From Chrysoperla carnea (taxonomy: Eukaryota > Arthropoda > Insecta > Neuroptera > Chrysopidae), in assembly GCF_905475395.1 (NCBI RefSeq), contig NC_058342.1:26260640-26324639 (forward strand): a stretch of DNA of 64,000 bases, written 5' to 3'. This document shows positions 12,071-23,500 of this stretch, one piece after another. Position 1 is the first letter of the stretch. Each line of letters opens with the position of its first letter. The notes under the pieces were generated by a model. The model worked only from the letters and a program-made list of their open reading frames with translations, searched no databases and was not told where the DNA came from. A program made the position numbers and the translations under genes.

Positions 12071-12076
12071 AATAAA
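12071..12076 (+). terminator. Possible poly(A) signal of the BH3-candidate gene
   Basis: AATAAA lies 117 bases after the stop codon. The region is AT-rich, so such hexamers also occur by chance. Confidence 0.35.
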
Positions 12077-12710
12077 AAAATAATAATTGATAAAATATAG
12101 TTTTAATTATGAACAAAAAATATTATATATTAATAAAAGAAAAATATTTTTTAAAACGACGTAAAAAAAATACACGCATGCGCGTTCGTGGCATTTGGAA
12201 GAGATTAATGAAAATGATTTTTTAAGCTTTAGTTAGGCCAAAGTAAGGTTTTCGCCTGCAAATATATATATATACAAATATATATAGTTTTATATTGTGT
12301 TTTATAAAAAAAAAAGAGATGTAATTTTTTTTCACAAAGTGGTCCACAAAACTGGAACTGTGTATATTTTTTGTGAACCACTATGTACGTAAAAAAACGC
12401 CTTGTAATAAGCGTAAACACTGCCATTTTTTCAAAAAAAAAAGACAATCTTTAAAAAAAGAAAAAACAGTATTAAAAAAGAATATATTTTGTCGAAAATT
12501 TATTAGAAAAGAAAAGATGAAAATATGATCTCAAAAAATTTAATTTAATTCGAATCATTCTTCCATTTGTAGAGTAATTTATTACAAAAAAATCATAGTC
12601 AAAAAACAAAAAAAAATAAACTATTTCGATCGCAATAAATTTTTTAGCTTCCTTTTTCTTAAGCAGTAATTCAATAATAATTATATATAAAATATATATA
12701 TTATATAGTA

Positions 12711-13139
12711 CAGTAAAACCTGTTTTAAAATTAATATGACTAAAGGAAAACTCACTGACTAATATGTTCAGATAGAAAAATATATCTGAACGAAAAATAT
12801 ACTCCCTTTAATAGCCATGTAAATAAAAACAGTTTTCGAGGTATTAATCGATCGAATTTTCGTTTCACTGAATCTTTTTTTGTTTATCTTAAAAAAGATC
12901 TAACAAAAAAGGTATAATTTAGAAGACGAATTCTTAGAAAAGTTTAATCCAAGGCCTAAATAAATAATTATATGATGGTAGGGGATCTTTAGAGGGGGGC
13001 AGAGCTCTCTAAAAACAATCTAGTTATAAAATGTGTTAAATTTTCTTAAAAAAAGGAAAATTTGCTTTAACTCTCAGGATTTATTTAAATTTCAGTGACA
13101 AATTTTTCATGATATTTAATTTATAAACAGGTTTTACTA
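12711..13139. mobile_element. pogo/Tigger-like MITE (TA target duplication)
   Basis: This 429-bp element runs from CAGTAAAACCTGTTTT to the inverse AAACAGGTTTTACTA. It has TA dinucleotides immediately outside both ends (12709-12710 and 13140-13141). The imperfect TIRs extend about 28 bp. It has no ORF. CAGT... ends with a TA duplication are typical of the Tc1/mariner-pogo group. Confidence 0.7.
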
Positions 13140-15669
13140 TAAAAAAAAATATAGATCTCAAATTTGAGCTTGTCAAAATAATTATAATTTTATTGTAAAA
13201 AAAAAAGAAGTATATATTATATCGGTGTGCAATTGTTTAAAATAAAAATTACTATGGCAGGCCGAATAAAAAATTTATAGAAAAAGATTCTTTATATAAA
13301 AAAAAATTTTTTTTTTTTAGATTAATAAATGAAAATTTAAAAAAATGATCTCAGAAAACTTATAGTTAATAGCGAATTAAATATAGGAAAAATTTTATAT
13401 GAAAAATCGGTGTAAAATCAGTGGGTTTCATTATAAATTTTCTTTGTAAAAAAGTTTGCAGTGCATACTTAAGAGAAAAATAAATATATTTATGTAAGGT
13501 GTTCCCGGAAAACAGTGGAAAAATTCAAAATCGAAGCATTGCTATGTTTGAATGTTATCACTGTTTTTCTTCACCCCTGTATAAGAAAACGCCACTGATT
13601 CAAAATTTAAACGATTTTAAACAATTTTTAGAATCGTTTAAATTAATCGAAAATTTGTAAAAACAAAAATTTCGAATTTTTTTTTTATTTTTTAATTTAA
13701 GAACAATGTATTGTGATAAATGAAAAATTTTTTATATAGGAAAAATGATGTCAAAGATTTTTTTTTGTGTGTCGCGCAATCAGTGAAAATTATAAATCGC
13801 CCCCAAACCCTCCCCCCTTTAAAAAAAAATACTCAAATTATATTGTTGAGAGAATTTTTAAGAAATAAGAAATAAACAAAACGAAAACAGAACCTTTTAT
13901 GGGTACTGTTTGAGATCAATAACTTCAATGTGTATGGAGATTGCATTCATTACCAGTAATCCCATCTACATTTGAAATATCGAACTAAACAAACCATAAT
14001 GGATATTAGTATTTAGTATGTAGTGCAATATACAGTGCGCTTCAAAAGTTTGTTGAAATTCGAGTAGTTTGAAAAAACATAAGTTTGGTTTTTTTTTAAT
14101 CGTAATTACTAAAAATATGAAAATTAAAAAAAAAATTTGAAAATTATTTTCTTAAATGAAATCTTGCATCTCAAGTTCTTTTTTCGGCTGTGAGTATGTA
14201 TAGTATAGTATAATGGTATAATAGGAGAAATTTCTAAAAGCTGAAAATCATTTAAGGAAGTCTTGTTATGGGGGATAAAATGTTAAATTAAAGAAAATCC
14301 TAAATTTGTTTATATTATGATACAACTAGCTGACCCAGTGAACTAAATACCGCCTAACAGTCAATGAATTTCGTGTTACTGGACAATTGCAATTTTACTC
14401 CAGCCCTCACTTGTCTCCCATTTTGTTAATAATTTCATGGGTTTTAATTTTTTAGAATTTTTAACTTTTGTTATTCATTCAGCAGGCGAAATAATTTTGA
14501 AAATCGATTAAGTAGTGGATTCAAAAATAACTGATTTTCATACAAACACCCATCACATTTCTCACCCCTAGTCGGAGGGGTGAGAAAATAGTTACTTTTT
14601 AATAGTTATTGACCGTGTTTAATTTGAGATAAACTTAATTAAAATTCGGATCTTTAACACTGATCGGTTTTTGAGATTGTTGAGATATAATAACGCAAAT
14701 TTAAACAATTTTATTATTTCAATAGAAACAAGTGTATTTATTAATGTATTGTGGTTGTAATAGAAACAACTATTGTAGAAAATTTATTACACACTGAGTA
14801 TTGTGATTTAGACTAAAATTATGTCCCATTTCACTACAAGATCATATACTCTTACCGCGCATATAATTCAAAACTTTTTGATAATATTGTAACAAGACAA
14901 CGCCCTTGAAAGATTTATTCTGATTAACTTTAGCAAATGATATGTAATCCTAACTCAAATTGTTTAAAATTTCGAAAAAAATTTCAACGAACTTTTGAAA
15001 GTCACTGTAAGTCACTTGTCTACATTTACCTAAATATTAATACCCTGACGCGTACATAGATGTCTCTACAATAAGTTACCGCTATTTTAATATGAACAAA
15101 CGATGGCTTTAAATTAGAAAAAAAAAATGTATATAATGAAGTTTTTTTAGAAAATTCTCTCGCGTAAAAAAAATTTTCTTACATGACATTTTACGTAAAC
15201 TTTTACACTGATTGTGGGAATTATCAAAGAAAAAAAAAAACCGAATTCTGTATGTGAAAACAGAATTTAAATTTTCACGGATCGTGGTGGGTAGTGAAAA
15301 TATGAAAAACTGGGCCAGATCCGTTCCCAGGGATATTATTATAAAAAAAAATACAAAAAATTTATATATCTAAACCATTATTATACTTAGATTAATCTTT
15401 GTATGAAAAATTTTTTTAAATAAAATTTTCCAATCTTTTATATATACAATATATCAATCGATACTTTACGATTTTTATTTTCCTGATTTTCTTTCTTTTA
15501 GGATTCAACAGAAAAAAAACGTTGTATTCAGTTCCTTATCCTGGAAACCGAACGTCTTACATGACTTTTATCCGTCACTGTGTTTGGATTGTAGTAAAAG
15601 TATGAGACTTATTGCATCATATCCTGCCTTTGCGGTCGTTATTTCCATAAGTAGGTAAAATATTGTTAA

Positions 15670-15840
15670 TTTTAGTCACCAAGTTTGTAACGCTTAGAAA
15701 TATTGATGATACATACAAAATTTTGGTAAAGGTGTTCATAAAAATCAACACTTGATTTAGTCCATTTTCGTTTGTCCGCCCGTCCGTCACACGATTATTC
15801 AAAAACGAAAAGAGATATCAAGCTGAAATTTTCCAAGACC
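15670..15840 (+). repeat. Dispersed repeat family F, copy 2
   Basis: Shares 'aagtttgtaacgctt', 'aaatattgatg', 'aaggtgttcataaaa' and 'aaaaacgaaaagagat-atcaagct' with the copies at 16150-16325 and, inverted, 18845-19010. It has no coding content. Confidence 0.6.
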
Positions 15841-16149
15841 TACGTCAATCTATCGAAAGTCTTGATTATTCACTCAATGACCTAATATGAGATGTAACTC
15901 CAGGCTAATTGCATTGAACCTGAGTTCCCCCACTATTAGAAAATTAGAAAGGAGCTGCATTAGAAAAGCGAATTCCCTCAAAAATTCAAAAATATTTTTT
16001 GCGCATACTTTCAACATACTGCGTGCGAGAGCTTGTATAAAAATAACAATAATTTAAATTGCATATATTAATACATCAAATGCCATCTCGTTGTCAAAAA
16101 TATAACTATTTCATCCAAATTTGTTGATTTATTTTATATTAATTTTTGT

Positions 16150-16325
16150 ACCATGTATATATCAAGGTATACTAAGTTTAGTCCCAAGTTTGTAACGCTT
16201 TCAAATATTGATGTTACCAACAAAATTTTGATATAAGTGTTCATAAAATCACCTAATTAGTCTATTTTCGGTTGTCTGTCTGTGGTCACGATAACTCAAA
16301 AACGAAAAGAGATATCAAGCTCCAT
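16150..16325 (+). repeat. Dispersed repeat family F, copy 3
   Basis: Same word order as the copy about 480 bp upstream: 'cccaagtttgtaacgctt', 'aagtgttcataaaatca', 'cacgataactcaaaaacg'. The two lie in the same orientation. Confidence 0.6.
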
Positions 16326-16913
16326 TCAAAATCCCAATTGGTCTTGAAAAAGAATTACCCCTGCGATCCTTATGTGCCCAGAGTCATCAAAAGGTTAAAG
16401 TATAAAGTCTTCAGAACATATTCAGAACGATATGTTCTGAATATGATCCAAGTGATCGAATGTATACATAACAATTAATTTTTCTTTGAAAAATTTAAAA
16501 AAAAAAAAGTGGATTATGCAAATAAATTTACATATACAAATATTACATTTGTTGTTTTAATCTTATTATGGAATTCCACAAAGTAAATCTCAACACATTG
16601 AATACTAAGGAATTTTATATAAACAGTTCAATTGCCACCCTGTGAAAAGTGATTGTTCCTTTTTTTGAACCATATTGTAAAATTCACCCCCTAACAAAAT
16701 ATTAAAAAAAAAAAATATTAATGAACCGTAGAAAACAGGAAAATAGTTAAAATAAAATTTAATAGTTTGCAATTAAAATGACAATATTGTGAAAATAGTA
16801 GGTATTTTCATTGATTTTCCATGACAGCAAGGACAGAACGACAGACTTATTTTCATGTGTTCTGTTGTTGAGTCATTCATATTTGAATGAGTTATTAAAT
16901 CAATTAAAATTGA

Positions 16914-17111
16914 TTGTTGGTAAAACAATTTAAACCGACAACGACGCCACATACGACCGCGACGCTCCAAAATGAAAATACCAAACATAATGAGTTTTCC
17001 ACCCTTAGCGGCGTATCATCGTTGCGCATTGATTCAACTCATACACGCATGGATTTTCATAGATATTTGCGCATTAAACAACACTACCCCGAGCACATAT
17101 AATATGTTTTT
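16914..17111 (+). other. GC-richer open stretch, possible 5' or untranslated exon
   Basis: The composition is much less AT-rich than its surroundings. One frame (codons from 16914) is open to a TAA at 17100-17102 and reads protein-like, with PTTTPHTTATLQNEN in it. A donor-like GTAACA at 17112 would join in phase 0 to the kinase exon at 17300, but the in-frame TAA at 17100 blocks a coding link in this assembly. It may be an untranslated exon, a pseudo-exon or carry a sequencing error. Confidence 0.25.
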
Positions 17112-17299
17112 GTAACAAGAAAATTCAATCAAATCAAAAAGAAAAATTTTTTAGAATTCAAAACAAATGTGTTTCCATTAAAAATTTTCATTTTTCCCGT
17201 CAACATTTATTTACTGAAATTGGTATGAATTTTATTTGACTTTTTTTTTTTTTTTAAATTTTTAATTAAAAAATTTTTTTTGACAACAAATTTTTGTAG

Positions 17300-17556
17300 A
17301 AAGAAAATCTGGCGCCCGTAATTAATGTTCACTTGAACGCAATTCCTAGCATCGATGAGAATACTTCCAGAAAAATAACAACGATTATTGACGAAACAAA
17401 ATCCTGGAATTTATCCAGAAAAAGTATCATAGATAAAAAACCACAACGCAATTCTAGCAAAGACGCATTATGCAATCCGAAAAATTTATCGTTGTCTTCA
17501 TCACCAGTATCCAGACGACGACCAATGTTAGCTTATCGAAATTATCATCCCACATT
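17300..17556 (+). CDS. SRPK exon (first readable)
   Basis: Encodes 85 codons of Ser/Lys-rich sequence without a domain. The acceptor is TTTTTGTAG and the donor TT|GTAAGT. The only in-frame ATG is at 17525-17527, ten codons before the end of the exon. Confidence 0.75.
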
Positions 17557-20500
17557 GTAAGTCGAACTAATTTTTTTTTTGTGTGTCTAGTTTTTTGACG
17601 TAGTACGATAAATCAATTTTTGAGGTCATTTACACTGACTTTCAATATCACAGCTTTATTTATAAGTTCGTAAATTGTCGTTGCAAATTTAATTAGCTTT
17701 TGAATTTATTATTTTAATCCTCTGTCAAAAATACACTCGTCTACAAAAGTTACGAGACACCAATTTAGAAGTTTCTGTAAATTTTGATGCGCTTACTTTG
17801 TAATTTATTTAAGAAAGTATTAGTAGCCTTATTTTTTATAGAATTTTTAATGAATTTAGACGTAAAGTAAGAATAAAGTTTTTCGAAATATGGCTTAATT
17901 TTCGAAATATCGAAGACTGAATACTTAAACCGAAATTTATAATCTATATTTCAAAAATTAAGCCAGATATTGAAAAATTTTATTAGTATACCATGTACAG
18001 GATGGTCCATTTTACACTATGCATCTGAATACCTCGCCAAAAGCGCCATCTCGTATTTCTTCCGAAAGCTTTCGATTTTTCGAAAATGTTTTAAACAAAA
18101 ATTGTTACTTTTTTTGTGAAGATCAAATTTCTAACTTAAAGTGTTATTCTATCTCTTACCGTTTAGAATATAAATTAGTTATTAAAGAAACCCGAAAAAC
18201 TAGGTCCGCCTTAAATAAAATTTGACCCAAAAAAAATACAAAAATCGTATCCATTTAACGATTGAGTCAGTAGTTTTCGAGAAATCGTCAGAGATCGATG
18301 CCAGAAGTCGTTTTTTAAAAAAAATATTCGCCTAATCCACTAATGAACACGATTTTTGAATTTTTTGGGGAAAAATTATCTTACTTACAAAGTTTAATCA
18401 GAATCGAAAATACTAAATTTTTATCGATTTTTTTTCTTTACTTTGGTATCCCTTAGAAAAAATCGAAAAAAAACGTTAAAAAATTTCGTTTCCGAAATTT
18501 ATAACGCAAATTAGACCCAAAAAGTTCAAAAACCGACTTTATTTGAAGGAATGAACGACTATTTTCTGAGAAAAACGATATCTACGATCGATTTCTCGAA
18601 AACTATTAGCCCACTCGTTAGGTTGATGCGATCAACCGTTTGGCAGATAGCGACTTTGCAGCTTCAGGATATTATCTCTATGGAAAGGACCCACTGAAAC
18701 TACCCTTGGTCGCAGACCTATAAAATACTCCCAATTTTGGTATTTTTTGGGTCAAGTTTACCTTATAAACAGAGTTTTTTCAAATTGCGAAACAAAAAAT
18801 TGTTTCATTTACGAGTTTAGCCTCACTTTTTGTGTTCTTTGCACGCCATAAAAATTTCAGCTTGATATTTCTTTTCATTTTTGAGTTATCGTGCCCACAT
18901 ACAGGCGGGACAGACAACCGTAAATAGACTAATTAGATGATTTTATAAACATCAATTTTTTTAGCGTTACAAACTCGGGACTAAACTTAGTATACCTTGA
19001 TATACATATAGTGCCTCTATACAGGGTATAAAAACAATTGAAATCCTGTCATACACTTTTAAATTATTTGCAAAAATTGTTGCAAATTTTTAGGTGGTCT
19101 ATGGGAGCCTTTAAAATAAAAAATATTGAACACAATTACCGTGTAAATAATATTAAAATATTCTCTCGATCTGATTTGGTCAACCTTGTGAATATGACTT
19201 TTGATCGAAACTATTTATAGTTTGAAACGAAAACCTTGCGATTTGAAAAACATCACATCTACAGCGACACAAAAAACAAAATAACGATGCGTCATTAACG
19301 TATAATGCTTAAATCGTTACCAAATGGATATATTTAAAAATTATTTATCCGAAATATTTCATCCACCGATTATTGTGTTCACATTAATTTTCATAATTTT
19401 TTGTAAAATTTTATTAAAATTCAACGATAATAATAAAAAGGATGTTGAAACTGTTGAAACATCGCATGGAATTCATGAAATTGTAAACATTGTGTTCGAT
19501 TGCCAAAATCAATATGTGCCAGAACACTTCAAAGATAATAAAAAAACAATCGAAACAAATCGATCAAAAAAACAATTGAATGATCAAGCGAAACGATGTG
19601 TGTCAATAGCACGAGCCGATGTGAAAATTCGATGTTGGTGGGTCTAAATACCAGAAGAAAATTTCTAAATTTCGGTACATTTTTAAATATTGAGTTTTCT
19701 TCAGTTTAAAAAAAATATCATACATATTTGTAATGTATTTAAAAATTTTTCAAAAAATCGTTTATGACGCTTTTGGAATTCATTTGTGGTATTCAAATTC
19801 AGTTTTTGTTTATTGTGGTTTCCAAAAAAAAAAAAAAATTGTGAATCGAGTTTCCTTCGAGTGAGATTGTGATCAAAGTATTTTATTCGTGTAAGAGGTG
19901 TTTTCGGATCAAACAAGTCGTGATGGCTATGGTCTTTGGGAACCAAACTCCATAGCTTTCTGATTCAATTACGAGGCCCGATCAAGATTGGGAGGATATC
20001 AGTTCAAGAGTTACGTCAGGGGAGGGTAGCAATGAACATGAATTCAAGCTGCCTAATTTTCTTGATATACAGGGAATTTTTTTAAGTTGACATTTGCTTG
20101 AAATACGCAAAATAATTTGTATCGATAAAATTCTTGAAGCGAAAAATGTTGGATGTGTAGGCACACATCTTACGCAGACATTAAACTTGACCTAGGTTTT
20201 CAAGCTCAGTCTACTCCATAACTGGTAATCGATAGATGAACACTTTCAATAAAAATTGTTGTTATTGATTATAAAAGTAACAGTTTATGTTCGAAAATTT
20301 TTTTTTGCAAACCGTACAGTTTAGGCAAAAACGGACTGAAAAGTTTTATCCAAAATTGTTTTTTCGTATCAAAATTGTTATTTCTAAACTATTCGATTTA
20401 CAAAAAAATGTTTGCGTATTTATAAAGAAAAACTTTCTAATTTATAGCGTTCATCTAATGTTTGCCATTTATGAATCAGAGTGAGGTTTTAATTGTATCT

Positions 20501-23500
20501 GAAAACTTAGATCGAATTCGATGCCGGTATAAGATGTGTGCCTTTGAATCTAACATTTTTTTTCGTTTGAAGCATTTCCTCGATTCATCGAATTTCAAAC
20601 ATATGTCAACTTAAAAAAGACGTATATTTTTTTGGCATGAAAATAATTTGCAGTTTAATTTGCGGTAGATATTTAATTTTAAACATTGGGTACTTTTATA
20701 TTTTATGAACGCCATATTCTAATTCCAATGTCGTAAGGCCAGTGTTTCAAAAACTACAGAATGGGTTCTTGATTTGATAATAAAAAACTACGTTCCATCC
20801 AAGAGAGGGCCACATAGAGAGGGGAGAGGGTCCAAAGAGGGTGGAATTGAGCCACGTAGTTTATCGTGGATAGATTTCGACCTGACGCATGAGGAGTGGA
20901 CACCCTAATGATAATATTTTGCCCTCGTTGAAAATACTATTAATATTTCAGACAGTAAACTATAGAAAAAGTGTCGGCGTCGGACACTTTTTTTTACATA
21001 GTTCTTTCTAAATATTCCCAAAAATACTCGTCTAATTTCACGTTTTTAGTGGGTAAAAATTTTCTGATCAAAATCTCACTTGGAGAGGATTCTACTGAAT
21101 GAATGGTTGCTTTAAAAATTCTAATACTGAATGTATATTTTTTAGGTCAGAGCCTCGGCCGCCGGTGTCAATCGAACCGGAGAATACTGATATACGAGTG
21201 GATGCATTTGAGATAGATGCAGCATGGGATGATGATCTAAACGGAGCATCGAAGCGATCAGAAAGACCAAAAGATGTAACGATTGAACCGCCCTCAACGC
21301 ACTTGGGTGGTGGCACTTTAACGCCTTTATCCACATCCACCGAACTATCATTTCCAAGTCCATTTCTGGAGGCAACAAATAGTTTTCTTAAAATCAAGCA
21401 AAAAATTTCATCGCCATTATCACCATTGAAATCAGCGTTGTCTGAATGGTGGCTGTCTTCATCTTCAAGCACTAAATCAAAGACTGATGATCAACAATAC
21501 ACTTTTCATAAAAGACCATTAGATTTTCCACGTATCGATAACGCAGATGATATCACTGCAACGGCTAATTTACGACCAACACGACCAAAATCGATGTTAG
21601 ATCAATATTTACCGATATTACCGGAAACGGAACCACAATCAATGTCATTACAATCGATACAATCAAAACATGAACGTGACCGTTATAAGTCACAGTCGTC
21701 AACATCTGACATCGATCTACACGACCTGGATGACGACGACCCATATTTTATTAAATCAACTGATAGTATTTTAGATACGAATAAAACCAACGATTTTTAT
21801 GTTAGGAGCTTATTTGACGATAATCTATCGAAAATTAATACACCAGGTTAGTACTCGTATTTACAGGATATTTGAAACTTTTGGTCTATAAGAAAGCAAA
21901 TTAGAAATTTTTGGGTTAAAATTTGCAAAATCTCTCTCTTGCTTCACAGGAAACACAATTAGTCCTACAGCTTGAATAAACATTAAGATATTTTTGGGGA
22001 GCGACACTTCATTTATTCCACTTAAGTGAAAATCAATTCACTCAAAATGATGATGTGAGGAAGTTTCACATTCACACAGAATGTATATTCCAGTTTTCTG
22101 CATATGATTATTGAGTTTACATTGGCCTGTGAAAATATACTCTAATGATTTCTCGCCAGTTACAAACGCTATGGAATCTTTTTCCACGAAAAGCCTTTTA
22201 AAATCGTTTTTGCATGGTCCCATGTACATTATTTTATTCTAGCTTTAATACTTCAAGAAATGATTCTGAACCGTTGAGAGGCGTAGATGAACCCATTTTG
22301 AGTAATTTTTCATTTATTAACCACGCAGAAACCTTGCCAACTGTTATATTTTCAATCCCCTCCAAAAATAAATTGCGAAAATGAGATAGGTTAGGTTAGG
22401 TTAGGTTATATTGGCTATCCACGAAGGACACACTTAGGCGATAGAGCCCATTGTGATACCATATATGTGTTTTACCACCTTTCCCCTCCAGCTCCTCAAT
22501 TTCAGAGGCTGAGTGCACCTCCTTCATACATATACCATGCACTACCCCAGCCCATCACAACTATTAATTAAATTAATTTTGTTGCGACGGCGGGAATCGA
22601 ACTCGCTACCCTAAGCATACCGCGGTCGGAATTGGTTACGCCTTAACCAACTGAGCTAATAGGGCGATTAAAATGGGATACCTTGGCCTTTTTATAAAAA
22701 TTAAACTAATAATATTTAAATTTTGTAGGGCCATCGAGTATTCTAGATTCTACATCTACAAAATCTTCGTTGTTATCGAGTGGTACTGGTTATCGACCTA
22801 TAACCCCCGTACCAAGGGGTAAAACTTGTACTCATGAAATTGATACAGAAGTGACAAATGACTGTGATCGTACATATTTCTGGCGTAAAACAGTATTAGC
22901 ACCAACAAAATTAACAATAAACACAGCCGATTACCATTTACCTCAGGAAGCTTCCGAAGAATACTGTTATGGTGGCTACGAAAAAGTTGAAATTGGACAA
23001 ACATATTTAGATCGATATTTAATTATACGTAAAATTGGTTGGGGACATTTTTCTACAGTTTGGTTAAGTGGTGATAAATTGTAAGTTTTTCATTCATTTT
23101 TCTAACAGGTTTTTCAAAATGACTGAGCTATTTCGAAGGTGCAATATCCGTAAGTAAGTCGGACGGAGAAGTAAAACCAAAAGATGTGTCGCTAATAAGA
23201 TTTGTCCTTATATTTTTAGCAACATTTTCCGAAAATGGAATGAATAGTAATTTCGAGTTGTTTTAAAACTGCAAGTAAAAGTTGAAAAGCCAGGAAAATC
23301 AATTTGACTGGCTTTCAGGAGTTCGAACTTACATTTATTCGAACGGTTTTTTTATATAGTGTTCAAGGACACTTTTTGGTAAATTTTCAACGACACATTT
23401 CACGTCTCCATCCCACTTCCTTTGCGATTCACTTTCGAACAAATTTGAGACGCTCTGCAATCATCCAAAGAGGCGATCGAAATTTCCTAACTTCTATTCG

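Larger units (their letters stand above)
11955..17299. other. 3' flank and intergenic region upstream of the kinase exons
   Basis: This is AT-rich DNA (many A or T runs) with a pogo/Tigger-like MITE (12711-13139), two copies of repeat family F (15670-15840, 16150-16325) and one GC-richer open stretch (16914-17111). It should contain the promoter and any 5' exons of the kinase gene, which I could not place. Confidence 0.6.

Noticed and set aside
16272-16478. 68-codon ORF on the plus strand
   Set aside because: It begins inside repeat family F, and the same sequence in other copies is not open.
21092-21472. 126-codon ORF on the minus strand
   Set aside because: It is antisense to an SRPK coding exon whose frame and splice phases agree on the plus strand.
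22388-22412. Telomeric TTAGG repeat
   Set aside because: Only a few GGTTA units, and they form the tail of a SINE. Other copies end LINE fragments.
22582-22667. tRNA gene on the minus strand (also the similar stretch at about 3868-3949)
   Set aside because: A and B boxes are clear, but the arms pair poorly, there are extra bases, and each copy is the head of a longer repeat with target duplications and a TAACC tail. They are SINEs.
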